Shown piece after piece: positions 21,588 through 31,060 of a stretch of DNA of 64,000 nt (position 1 is the stretch's first letter; the number at the start of each line of letters is the position of its first letter). The stretch is from NCBI GenBank assembly GCA_947044405.1, contig CAMRHE010000035.1, positions 9,645,501 to 9,709,500 on the forward strand, written 5' to 3'. The notes beneath the pieces were generated by a model that saw only the letters and a list, made by a program, of their open reading frames with translations, had not been told where the DNA came from and did no database searches. The translations under genes were made by a program, and so were the position numbers. This DNA is from Leptodactylus fallax. Its lineage: Eukaryota > Chordata > Amphibia > Anura > Leptodactylidae.

Positions 21588-22001
21588 CAGTGGGGAAAAA
21601 AAAGTATTTAGTCAGCCACCAATTGTGCAAGTTCTCCCACTTAAAAAGATGAGAGAGGCCTGTAATTGACATCATAGGTAGACCTCAACTATGAGAGACA
21701 AAATGAGAAAACATATCTAGAAAATCACATTGTCTGATTTTTAAAGACTTTATTTGCAAATTATGGTGGAAAATAAATATTTGGCCAATAACAAAAGTTC
21801 ATCTCAATACTTTGTTATTTATCCTTTGTTGGCAATGACAGAGGTCAAACGTTTTCTGTAGGTCTTCACAAGGTTGGTACACACTATTGCTGGTATGTTG
21901 GCCCATTCCTCCATGCAGATCTCCTCTAGAGCAGTGATGTTTTGGGGCTGTCGCTGGCAACACGGACTTTCAACTCCCTCCAAAGGTTTTCTATGGGGTT
22001 G

Positions 22002-22070
22002 TTTCTAGTGTCCTTTCACAGTTCTTTGGTCTTCACCATAGTGGAGTTTGGAGTGTGACTGTTTGAGGTT
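22002..22070 (-). repeat. Patch copied from the 5' end of the same Tc1 family
   Basis: 22002-22070 matches 22823-22890 over about 69 bp with about five changes ('ctttggtcttcaccata', 'gtggagtttggagtgtgac', 'tgtttgaggttg'). The preceding 'ggggttg' and the end 'gaggttg' are similar, suggesting microhomology at the joint. Confidence 0.8.
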
Positions 22071-22859
22071 GAAAAGCTTCTTACGAAGCCACTCCTTCTT
22101 TGCCCTGGCGGTGTGCTTGGAATCATTGTCATGCTGAAAGACCCAGCCACGTTTCATCTTCAATGCCCTTGCTGATGGAAGGAGGTTTCCACTCAAAATC
22201 TCACGATACATGGCCGCATTCATTCTTTCATGTACACGGATCACTTGTCCTGGTCCCTTTGCAGAGAAACAGCCCCAAAGCACGATGTTGCCACCCCCAT
22301 GCTTCACAGTAGGTATGGTGTTCTTTAGATGCAACTCAGCATTCACTCTCCTCCAAACACGACGAGTTGTGTTTCTGCCAAACAGTTCTACTTTGGTTTC
22401 ATCTGACTATATGACATTCTCCCAATACTCTTCTGGAACATCCAAATGTTCTCTAGCAAACTTCAGACGGGCCTGGATATGTACTGGCTTAAGCAGGGGG
22501 ACACGTCTGGCACTGCAGGATCTGAGTCCCTGGCGGCGTAGTGTGTTACTGACGGTAGCCTTTGTTACGTTAGTCCCAGCTTTCTGCAGGTCATTCAATA
22601 GGTCCCCCCGTGTGGTTCTGGGATTTTTGCTCACAGTTCTTGTGATCATTTTGACCCTACGGGGTGAGATCTTGCGTGGAGCCCCTGATCGAGGGAGATT
22701 ATCAGTGGTCTTGTATGTCTTCCATTTTCTAATTATTGCTCCCACAGTTGATTTCTTCACACCAAACTGCTTGCCTATTGCAGATTCAGTCTTCCCAGCC
22801 TGGTGCAGGTCTACAATTTTGTTTCTGGTGTCCTTCCACAGCTCTTTGGTCTTCACCAT
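22005..22859 (-). pseudogene. Tc1 transposase (family T1), broken
   Basis: Starts at 22859 with [20 protein letters not shown], followed by a paired helix-turn-helix region with [12 protein letters not shown] and a second one with RKISPRRVK. At the first catalytic Asp the frame reads [18 protein letters not shown]: a Trp codon (TGG) has become TAG. The second Asp lies in [11 protein letters not shown]. The expected third motif (S-P-D-L-N-P-I-E) is absent because the DNA there is replaced by a copy of the element's own 5' region. C-terminal codons resume after it. The enzyme would cut and paste the element at TA sites. This copy cannot be active. Confidence 0.92.
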
Positions 22860-23225
22860 AATGGAGTTTGGAGTGTGACTGTTTGAGGTTGTGGACAGGT
22901 GTCTTTTATACTGATAACAATTTCAAACAGGTGCCATTACTACATGTAATGAGTGGAAGACAGAGGAGCATCTTAAAGAAGAAGTTACAGGTCTGTGAGA
23001 GGCAGAAATCTTGCTTGTTTGTAGGTGACCTAATACTTATTTTCCACCATAATTTGCAAATAAATTCTTAAAAAATCAGACAATGTGATTTTCTAGATAT
23101 GTTTTCTCATTTTGTCTCCCATAGTTGAGGTCTACCTATGATGTCAATTACAGGCCTCTCTCATCTTTTTAAGTGGGAGAACTTGCACAATTGGTGGCTG
23201 TCTAAATACTTTTTTTCCTCACTGT

Positions 23226-23350
23226 ACACGTGGCCACCAAAACTTAACTAGACTCAGTAGAAACACCCCTCACATATGCATGCATCTCTCTAACAGTGGG
23301 CACAAACACACTTTAAAAAGGTAATGGGTTCATAGAGCGCACACACAGAG
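23226..23350. other. Short spacer between two elements
   Basis: Nothing recognised. Confidence 0.4.
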
Positions 23351-23354
23351 TACC

Positions 23355-23746
23355 ATTAAAGGGGTTGTCCAGGCAAAAATGGACAACCCTTTTAAAAGTT
23401 GAAATAACCTGGGGGCAGTAAAAAATTTTTTATTCACCTCTCCCCGTTGCTCCGGTGTCCTCCAGCGCCTCCCGGGGTTGTGCTGAAGCCGCTGATTGGC
23501 CTCAGCAGTCACATGACTGCTGAAGCCAATCAGCGAAGGGCCTGAATGTCACTACCTGTGACATCACGGGCCCTCTTCCCGAGGCCAATCAGCAACTTCT
23601 GCACGACGCCGGAAGAGACTGGCTGGAGCAGAAGAATCGGGAGGACAACGGAGCAACGGGGACAGGTGAGTATACTTTTTTTTTTTTTCCCACTACCCCC
23701 AGCAGATTTAAACTTTAAAAGTATTGCCTGAACAACCCCTTTAAAT
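23355..23746. repeat. TTAA-flanked foldback MITE (family M3-like)
   Basis: Ends are 'aaaggggttgtccaggca' and 'tgcctgaacaacccctt' with TTAA outside both. The GC-rich interior has nested inverted words ('gattggcctcagcagtcaca' and 'tgtgac...gaggccaatcagc'). Non-coding. Confidence 0.75.
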
Positions 23747-23749
23747 GTG

Positions 23750-24599
23750 ATGATTTAATACCCAAGGGGTTCAGTGATATATAAAGAAGACAAATAAAAA
23801 TGAAGACAGACAAATTAAAAAAACGGCTTTGCTTGCATTGTCATTTTTTTAAACAATAAAAAGAGAAAAAAAAAACAAAAAAACAACAAAAAAAAAAACC
23901 TGAAAACCTGGTAACTAAGAGTACTTTTGTTTCCATGGAGTTTGGAGGGCCTCTCAAATGGGAGTTTTGTAATGGTGAGTTCCTAGCTTGTGAAGGCACA
24001 CCCAATTGTCATGGTGCCCCCCCTCCTCCCCATTTCCTCATCTTGGAAAGCTGGAAAAATTAACTATTCCATCTACATGGCTTACAGATGGCTGAGGTCT
24101 CTGTCCATTCACAACCCCCTTCCAAGTATGCATGACTTTTTTTTTGTTAGGGATAACTAGATGTAAAGCCATAAACCTGGCCTGAAAGGATATCTGGTCT
24201 TGGGATTGCAGGAAGTAAATAGTCTCACTCCTAGACTCACACAATATACTGATGACACATGCATAAACAATATATTTACTAACCATAAATCCATGAACAA
24301 TAGAATTCAGTAAGGATATATGCATCGATGAGATTCTTTCATCACAGTTTGTATGAATGACCCCACCATCAACATAAACAACTAAACTAGCTGTTAGAGG
24401 AGGGCAGTTTAAAAAAACAAAAGACTTGCTCCAATAATGTACAAACTAACAATCGATTGGCCAAATTTAGTCAATCATGGCAAACACTTATTTTTGGAAG
24501 AATAATGGCCGAAAGTTTCTAACGCTGACTGAAATGGTCAAAAATCAGTCAGTCAGTCATTTTGGCTGACTAATTTATGTGTATTCAAAATACAGGTGG
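23750..24599. other. Intron 1 stretch, A-rich then unremarkable
   Basis: 23815-23905 is A-rich low complexity. The rest holds no recognised gene or repeat. Confidence 0.4.
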
Positions 24600-24720
24600 A
24601 AAATCCCTCAGATAAAAAGAAGGGTTCACAGGCACTGATCCGGTCAGACAATCTTTATTCAAGAAAAGCACTGGTGCTGACTGGATCAATGCCTGTGAAC
24701 CCTTCTGTATTTTGGATACA
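24600..24720. repeat. Hairpin, probable snap-back terminus of a Penelope-like element
   Basis: 'agaagggttcacaggcactg' (24620) and its complement ending 'gcctgtgaacccttct' (24698-24713) form about 30-bp arms around a 34-bp loop. The loop strand read on the minus strand includes GAATAAAG. The same features (AATAAA then a terminal word, plus an inverted copy of that word) mark the clearer Penelope-like copies. The class is inference. Confidence 0.45.
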
Positions 24721-25148
24721 ATTCACGTGCGGTTGCCACTACTACGTTTGAAGGAGTCCGGCTGCTGCTTAAAAAGCCGTCACATCGGATGAATATCCAA
24801 GAAAACATTTATGGTAGTTGTGAGCTGTGTCACAACTTTAAAAGGTGAGAACCTTTTCATTTAACCATTTCAGATCTGTTGTAACAGTACTACGATATTT
24901 GGCGCTATTTTTTATTTTTTACAAGTTATAATTTATGTGTATTGTCCAGAGAATCCCATCCACAAATTGCAGGAAATTCCGCACATCAGACACACTGTGA
25001 TTTCTAAAACCGCTGCAGTTTTAGAAATCGCAACATGTCAAATATACCTACGGAAACGCTGTCGGTTTACGTATAGGTATAATTGAAGCAGAAAGTCATC
25101 AGAAAAATCCTCTGCAGACTTTTTGTGAAAAGCACTGCTGGAAAAATA
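24721..25148. other. Intron 1, host side of the DIRS B insertion
   Basis: 25025-25148 looks like part of a MITE that continues at 30391-30467 beyond the DIRS element. Confidence 0.4.
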
Positions 25149-25280
25149 GTAATTACTTACCGGTAATTGGATTTTCCAGAACCCACGACAGCACCCAGAG
25201 AGAGGATCCGCCTCCAGGGACAGGAAACCTACGGTATAAAAAGGTGGAGCCTTTCCTACCCCTCAGTTGTTCTATAGAAG
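25149..25280 (-). repeat. Left inverted terminal repeat of DIRS B
   Basis: Outer end 'gtaattacttaccggtaatt', then 'cacgacagcacccagagaga' and 'gacaggaaacctacggtata'. Complementary to 30290-30377. The outermost about 30 bp differ between the two ends, as is usual for DIRS. Confidence 0.85.
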
Positions 25281-25379
25281 CGAGAGAGAGACTCCAGTTA
25301 ACTTGTAACTCATGACCCTAAGGTCAAAGCATTTTTTTTTTTTTTTTGCTTGCTACACCCAGTGCCAAACAAAAGTCCA

Positions 25380-26640
25380 TCACCAAGAAAAAAGGGAGGG
25401 ATAAAGGACGGTGCTGTCATGGGTTCTGGAGAATCCAATTACCGGTAAGTAATTACCATTTTTCCCTTCAGCCACGACAGCACCCAGAGAGAATAAAATA
25501 GGAAAAACCTGGGGAGGGACCACCGCTTGTAAAACTTTCCTTCCAAAAGAAAGATCAGCAGAAGCCCCAATGTCCAGCCTATAATGGCGAAAAAAGGTAG
25601 AAGGTGAAGACCAGGTTGCCGCTTTGCAGATAGAGTCTAAGGAAGCATCAGCGCTTTCGGCCCAGGAGGTGGCAGTCGCCCTAGTAGAATGTGCCTTGAG
25701 CCCCACTGGGGGGGGGGAGGCCCAAAGAACTGTAGGCCAGGGAGATTGCTAGTCTCACCCACCTAGCCAGACTACACTTAGAGGCCGCCTTCCCTTTGTT
25801 GGGACCTGAAAAGAGAACAAAAAGGGAAGTAGATTTCCTCCAGGAGGAAGTAGAGGACAAATACTGGATTAGGCAACGTCTTACATCCAACAAGTGGTAT
25901 TCCTGCTCTTTAGTATGACTTGTGTTAGCACAGACGGAGCGGAGAACTATCTCCTGAGTTCTATGAAATTTTGAGGCTACTTTAGGCAAAAAAGCTGGGT
26001 CTGGTTTAATTATTACCCTGTCCTCTGTAATAACAGTAAAGGGTGGATTAACTGATAGAGCATGCAATTCTCCTATGCGACGTGCCGAGGTAAGGGCCAC
26101 TAAAACAGTCACTTTCAGGGATAAATTTTTAATAGGGATAGAGTCCAATGGTTCAAAGGGAGGTTTAGTTAAGGCAGACAGAACTAGGTTCAAGTCCCAG
26201 GGAGGAACTCTGGACATAACAACAGGTCTACTTCTAGAGGCCGCCTTGATGAACCTAATCATCCAGGGATCGTCGGCCAATTTAACGTTTAGCAGAGAAC
26301 TAAAGGCTGAAACCTGGACTTTTAAAGTGCTGGTAGAAAGCCCCTTTTCTAGTCCCTTCTGAAGGAACTCTAGAATCTGTTTTCTAGGTATATCCCTAAG
26401 CTCCCCCGGAGAACCCCCTAGAAATTCAAAAAACCGGAACCAAGTCCTAGCGTATATTTTAGTAGTGACCAATTTTCTGCTTTTTAGAAGAGTGGAAATG
26501 AGATTCTGAGAAAAACCTTTTGAGGCTAGTAATCTCCGCTCAAATTCCAGGCCGTCAAATTTAAGTGGCTGGACTCTGGGTGGAGAATGGGGCCCTAACA
26601 TAGAAGGTCCAGGCTGACTGGGAGAATCCAAGGGTCCGAA
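25380..26640 (-). pseudogene. DIRS tyrosine recombinase (element B), one frameshift
   Basis: Follows the RNase H/linker part in the same frame. An N-terminal SAM-like region (about LLASKGFSQNLISTLLKSRK, then IYARTWFRF) is followed by the catalytic core. Arg I lies in LTSARRIGELHALS (about 26080). After a C/G homopolymer at about 25708-25717 the frame shifts by one, and the continuation has KAHSTRATATSWAESA (His-x-x-Arg) and WSSPSTFFRHYRLD (catalytic Tyr), about 25690-25570. All catalytic residues (R, H-x-x-R, Y) remain readable. The frameshift in the homopolymer is the only clear defect; it could be a sequencing error. Confidence 0.9.
25405..25495. repeat. Internal complementary region of DIRS B
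   Basis: The first half ('gtgctgtcatgggttctgga' to 'ccggtaagtaattac') is the reverse complement of the outer left end. The second half ('atttttcccttcagccacga' on) is the reverse complement of the outer right end. The region is thus a copy of the two ends joined head to head. Confidence 0.88.
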
Positions 26641-28400
26641 ACGGACAGGATCCTTAGCCAGGTAAACCAGGATCTCCTCGACCAAAAAGGGGGCAATTAG
26701 AATTACCCTCGCTCGATCCTCCCTGATCTTCCTCAGAACTGATGGAATGAGAAAGAAGGGAGGAAAAGCATAAGCAAGATTGAAATTCCACTTGTGGGAC
26801 AGAGCATCCACCCCAAAGGGGGATTCCTCTGGGTTTAGGGAAAAAAAAAATCTCTCCACCTTCTTGTTTGACCGACTGGCAAAGAGATCTATTTCCGGGA
26901 CTCCCCAAACCCTGGTGATCGCTAAAAAGATGGATGGGTTCAATTCCCACTCGCTCTGATTCAGACTGTGACAGCTCAAGAAATCAGCCCTGAAATTGTC
27001 TGACACCCTGATATGAAGAGCGGACAAGGAGAGAACCAGAGGCTCTGACAGATGTAGAATCCGGGCCATTATTTTCATAAGGGGAAGGGACCTCGTACCC
27101 CCTTGCCTGTTTATATATGATACTGCAGTCATAATGTCGGACATGATCCTTACATGGCGATTCCAAATACCCTGACCTACGACTTTCAAGGTCTCCAAAA
27201 TCGCCATTAGTTCCCTCTGATTCGAGGATGCCTGAGAAAGACTCCTTGACCAGCAGCCCTGGAACACCTGATCCCCCATGTGGGCACCCCACCTCCAAGG
27301 GCTGGCATCCGTGGTAATAATTAGGGGGTCTGAGATCTTCCATGGAACTCCAATTTCTAGGTGACCCCTGACTAACCACCAACCCAGGGTTTCACTTGTT
27401 GAACGAGACACCCACATAAATTTGTTGAGAATTTTCTCTTCCTGACGCCAGGCTGCCAGGATTTCCCACTGCAGGTCTAGGGAGTGGCTCTGAGCCCAAG
27501 GTACAGCTGGAATACAGGCCGTGAGAGTCCCCAGGATGGACATAGCATTTCTTATAGTGACTCTGGGGGACTGGATCAGGGTTTTTACTAGGGACAGAAC
27601 CCTCTCTATTTTCTCTGGAGGGAGAAAACATCTCTGAGCCGTGGAATCTAAAATGATCCCTAGAAACTTTTTCTGTTGAGAGGGAACCAAACTTGACTTC
27701 TCTAGATTCACCATCCAACCTAATTCCTCCAGAATGTTCAGTACTACTCTGACACTTTCTAAACATTCTATTCTGGATCTTGCCACAATGAGAAAGTCGT
27801 CTAGATGTGGAATAAACAGAACGTCTTTCTCTCTTACATGTGCCCCCATTTCTGCCACTATTTTGGTAAAGACTCTTAGGGCCATGGAGATTCAAAAGGG
27901 AAAGGCCTGATCTTGGTAATGCTGAACCACCCCTCCCATCTCTACTGCTACTCGCAAGAACCTCTGGTGACCTGGAAAAATTGGAACATGGTAATAAGCA
28001 TCTTTCAGATCTATCACCGCCATCCAGCAATTGGGAGTTAATCTCACTGCTGACTGCACTGTCTCCATCCGGAATTTCTTGTAAGACAGAAACTGATTTA
28101 ACCTCCTTAAATGTATTATGGTTCTGTAGGAGCCATCGGGTTTCCTTACCAAGCACAGATGGGAATAAAACCCCTGCCTCTCCTCTTCCTGGGGAACTGG
28201 AATCAGCACCCATTTCAAGATCAGGCTCTTCACTTCCAATTCCAGAGCCGATTGAGAGGTTAGGGAAGTCTGAGTTCTGGTAATCTGAAAACCTGAAGGC
28301 GGAGGAGAAGAGAACTCTAACTTCAGGCCTACTCCCACTGTATCCAGGATCCAAGGGCTTGATGAAATTTTCCTCCAGGCAGGAAGGAATTTCCTCAGTC
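26641..28400 (-). pseudogene. DIRS reverse transcriptase and RNase H (element B), one stop codon
   Basis: Motifs in order on the minus strand are: VGGRLRKFLPAW (start region, about 28400), VRKPDGSYRTIIHLRRLNQF, VIDLKDAYYHVPI (first catalytic Asp), a TGA stop at about 27892 in the 'LPFGISSAPRVF' region (here FPF-stop-IS), VFTKIVAEM, FIPHLDDFLIV (intact L-D-D box), and KKFLGIILDS. RNase H follows with ITTDASPWRWG, SNQRELMAI, IMSDIMTAVSYINRQGG and SDNFRADFLSC, the four acidic positions. Then comes the linker IDLFASRSNKKVERF and AYAFPPF. The element copies its RNA into single-stranded circular DNA. Apart from the stop the frame is open. Confidence 0.93.
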
Positions 28401-29456
28401 TCCCCCCTACCCGGGGCCTGGTGTCATTGCCTATTGGGTCTTGGATCTTTATTACGGGGTGAGTTGTTAAATAAAAACCCCTTGTGTTTCTTATTGGATT
28501 CTGACCAGCTATTATCTCTGGACTTGACAATTTTCTGCCCTCTGCAAAGGGACGAAAGGACCTCCGTGTCCGACCAGAGGAAGGCACAGGAAAACCTCTC
28601 TTTTTATCTGCAGCCTTAGCTAAGATGTCATCCAAGGCTGGTCCAAATAGATATTCACCGTCACAGGGCAGATTGCACAGCCGGGTCTTAGACCCTACAT
28701 CACCTGTCCAACTCTTAAGCCATATAGTCCTTCTGGCAGAGTTGGTCAAGGCAAGGGAGCGAGCTGATAATCTTACAGTGTCCGCTGAAGCATCTGCCAA
28801 AAAATCTGTAGCTTTTCTAATAGTCGGCAGGGCTGACAGAATCTGCTCTCTTGGGGCCTTATCCCTTAATTTATCTTCCAGCTCCCCTATCCAGATCATA
28901 AGGGATCTAGCACTGCAGGTAGCCACTATATTGGGCTTGAGGGACGCTCCTACTGACTCCCAAGAACGCCTTAGGAAGCTTTCTGCTTCGGGGTACCCAT
29001 GTCCTCGAAAGGCAGTGCTGACTTCCTGGAGGCTCTGGCTATGGCAATATCAATTTTTGTACATTATCCCAAGAAGAGCAAGCTCCCTCTACAAACGGGT
29101 ATTTACGCTTAACTCCTCTAGGGAAAAAACCCTTCTTGTCCGGCTTTTTCCCTTCCCTCTTGATAAGCGATGTAATATTTTTATGGACTGGAAAGTGTCT
29201 CCTTTGCCGAACCTCCAAACATAATGTCTTGCATAGAACGGGAGGGTCTAGAGTCCTCAATCCCCATAGTTGCTCGAATGGCTTTGAGCATCTTGTCAGT
29301 GTCCTCAACTGGAAAACACGACTGTCCTCCCTCTACATCAGATATGGAGGAAGAAGAGACATCATCGGATAATTCTCCACTTTCACCCTGAAAAGACTCC
29401 TCCTCAGAAGAGGAGTCATGACCCCGGGTAGAGGAACTGGACTTTTTTCTGGCCAC
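28400..29456 (-). pseudogene. DIRS gag-like gene (element B), frameshifted
   Basis: Starts at 29456 with MARKKSSSSTRGHDSSSEEE, an acidic/serine-rich N-terminus. It changes frame near 29210 (continuing KNITSLIKREGKKPDKKGFF) and again near 29040. From 28926 it reads SARSLMIWIGELEDKL, FLADASADTVRLSARSLAL and YLFGPALDDILAKAADKK, the conserved C-half of DIRS gag-like proteins also found in element C (56222-56660). It would package element RNA. This C-half lies in the same frame as the reverse transcriptase behind it. Confidence 0.8.
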
Positions 29457-29933
29457 TTTTACCCTTAAGGGAACTCCAGACCTCCTCCTGTATCATAGAT
29501 CTGATACCCTGTAAGAATGACGGGGACTCCTAAGCAATAGTTCTATCAATGCATGATGGGCAGAGCTTTTTCTCATAAGAAGAAGAAAAAGTCTAGTTCT
29601 ACATAAGGCACATTCCTTATTCTTTGATTTCACGAAGGCTTTCCTAGGTCTATCCTACAAAAGATAGGGGAACCAATTAATCAATAAAAAAAATAAAGGG
29701 TTGGCACGCAGCCACTTACATCCCCCTAGAATACCGAGGAAGGCGGAGGTGGACCTTCATCTTGCCCTCCATCTTGGGGTCTTCCTTTTGCCGGCGGCTG
29801 CTGGGACTGTGACTGCATCTGTGGCTGTAGCTGCTGCTCTTCCATACTGTAGAGACTCGGTGCAGGGAGGGCCAGGAACTGCTTAGCAGCTCCACCGTCC
29901 TTCAATCTGCATTATATGGCCAGTCATCCACTA

Positions 29934-30020
29934 GGCCACGCCCCTTCCATCGGAAGCCACACCCTCATTACCAGTAAGCCACGCCACTTCTGCCAGAAGC
30001 CACGCCCACTTCCTTCCGGG
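29934..30020 (-). promoter_or_regulatory. Four tandem GGGCGTGGC-like boxes in the DIRS B leader
   Basis: Four tandem 21-22 bp units, each beginning 'gccacgcc' or 'gccacaccc' on the plus strand (GGCGTGGC / GGGTGTGGC on the element's own strand). They lie between the right terminal repeat and gag. Such CACCC/GC boxes are sites for Sp1/KLF-type factors, so this could be part of the element's promoter. Function is inference; the repeats are visible. Confidence 0.5.
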
Positions 30021-30289
30021 CTGGCACCTCCATGTGTCTCCCTGCAGGCCCGGTACTCCTGCGGCCTAAAGCAGAGGAAACACACTCCTTCTGCCTGGAT
30101 ATCAGAAATCCCGCGCCCGGAACACCAGCGGCGCATAGCTGGGGGGACGGCACCGACATCCAGACCGGGCCACAGCTAACAGCCACCCATGGAAGAAGAG
30201 AGGCAGCCCCTACCAGGACCAACTCTTTCCTATGCCATCAGGTAAGCCTGCCTCAAGCAGGCACATAGGTCTCCCTCCAGCGACAGGAA

Positions 30290-30390
30290 ACTACTGAGGG
30301 GTAAGAAAGGCTCCACCTTTTTATACCGTAGGTTTCCTGTCCCTGGGGGCGGATCCTCTCTCTGGGTGCTGTCGTGGGTGAAGGGAAAAA
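30290..30390 (-). repeat. Right inverted terminal repeat of DIRS B
   Basis: 'ctccacctttttataccgta' and 'ggatcctctctctgggtgct' complement the left repeat. The outer end 'gtcgtgggtgaagggaaaa' is also copied in the internal complementary region. Confidence 0.85.
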
Positions 30391-30484
30391 CAGCCATGTC
30401 TTGCCTCTCTGGTTTTTCCCACAGAGCTTTTTTGCTGCTGCCCGACACGTGGGGCCTTAGTCTTAAGAACACAGGACCATTTTT

Positions 30485-31060
30485 TATATCAATAGTTTTT
30501 ATTGAAATTTTTGCATAGATATCGTACAAAAGGTCAACTTAAGGAATGTAAAATGCAAAATACAGTCATGGCATTACAGGTTGCAAGTACACAAGGAGTA
30601 CAAAACACTCTATATACATACATCATACACACAAATATATAGTAAATTACATCCTAGTATTCTGTAAAAATAAAACATAAAATATAAAATATGTAGACAA
30701 TTAGCTAGACTTGGCAGAGCACTGTGTACAAATAGTACGCACATCGTGGCCATGAGGGGGAGGGGAGAGATCAGAACAAGCGGGAAAAGTAAAGTACAGT
30801 AATGCGAAGTCAAGTCCGCCAAGTGGGTTAAAGCAAACTCGACTCAACACCACACAACACAACACAACAGGCCTGAAGAACAAAGGGGGAGGTAGTGCAC
30901 CACTCTGTAGCAATCAGTAGAGTAACTGGAGGTCTGTCCCGTAAACACGCGCGCAGACCCACCTGTGCCAGCTGTAATCAAGAATTACTGAAGTAGAGAT
31001 AGACCAACAAATACCCTAGAAATAGTCTAGTGTAGTATACCATAGGTGAATGGCAGGAAG
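30485..31060 (-). other. 3' UTR of the L1 element
   Basis: Non-coding, ends with a polyadenylation-like AATAAAA and an A-rich tail. Nothing else recognised. Confidence 0.6.

Larger units (their letters stand above)
21588..23224 (-). mobile_element. Tc1/mariner element, family T1, internally rearranged
   Basis: Starts 'cagtggggaaaaaaaagtat' and ends with its inverted counterpart 'actttttttcctcactg'. TA is present on both sides (21586-21587 and 23225-23226). The terminal inverted repeats run over 150 bp ('agtcagccaccaattgtgca'). A broken transposase lies on the minus strand. About 70 bp of the 5' region (22823-22890) is duplicated at 22002-22070 in place of the part coding the end of the catalytic domain. 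Confidence 0.93.
25149..30390 (-). mobile_element. DIRS-type retrotransposon B, nearly complete
   Basis: Full architecture on the minus strand: right terminal repeat and leader, gag, reverse transcriptase, RNase H, tyrosine recombinase, internal complementary region, left terminal repeat. The two terminal repeats (25149-25280 and 30290-30390) are inverted copies. 'ggatcctctctctgggtgct' at 30351 answers 'agcacccagagagaggatcc' at 25189. No target duplication is seen, and flanking A-runs ('ggaaaaa' left, 'gggaaaaac' right) fit recombinase-type integration. It lies in MMS22L intron 1 in sense orientation. It has few disruptions, so it is younger than copy A. Confidence 0.93.

Noticed and set aside
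22210..22878. 222-codon plus-strand frame over the Tc1 element at 21588
   Set aside because: Antisense of the transposase. The opposite strand has all the expected domains.
28625..29224. 199-codon open frame on the plus strand inside DIRS B
   Set aside because: It is the antisense shadow of the gag region. The minus strand carries the family motifs.
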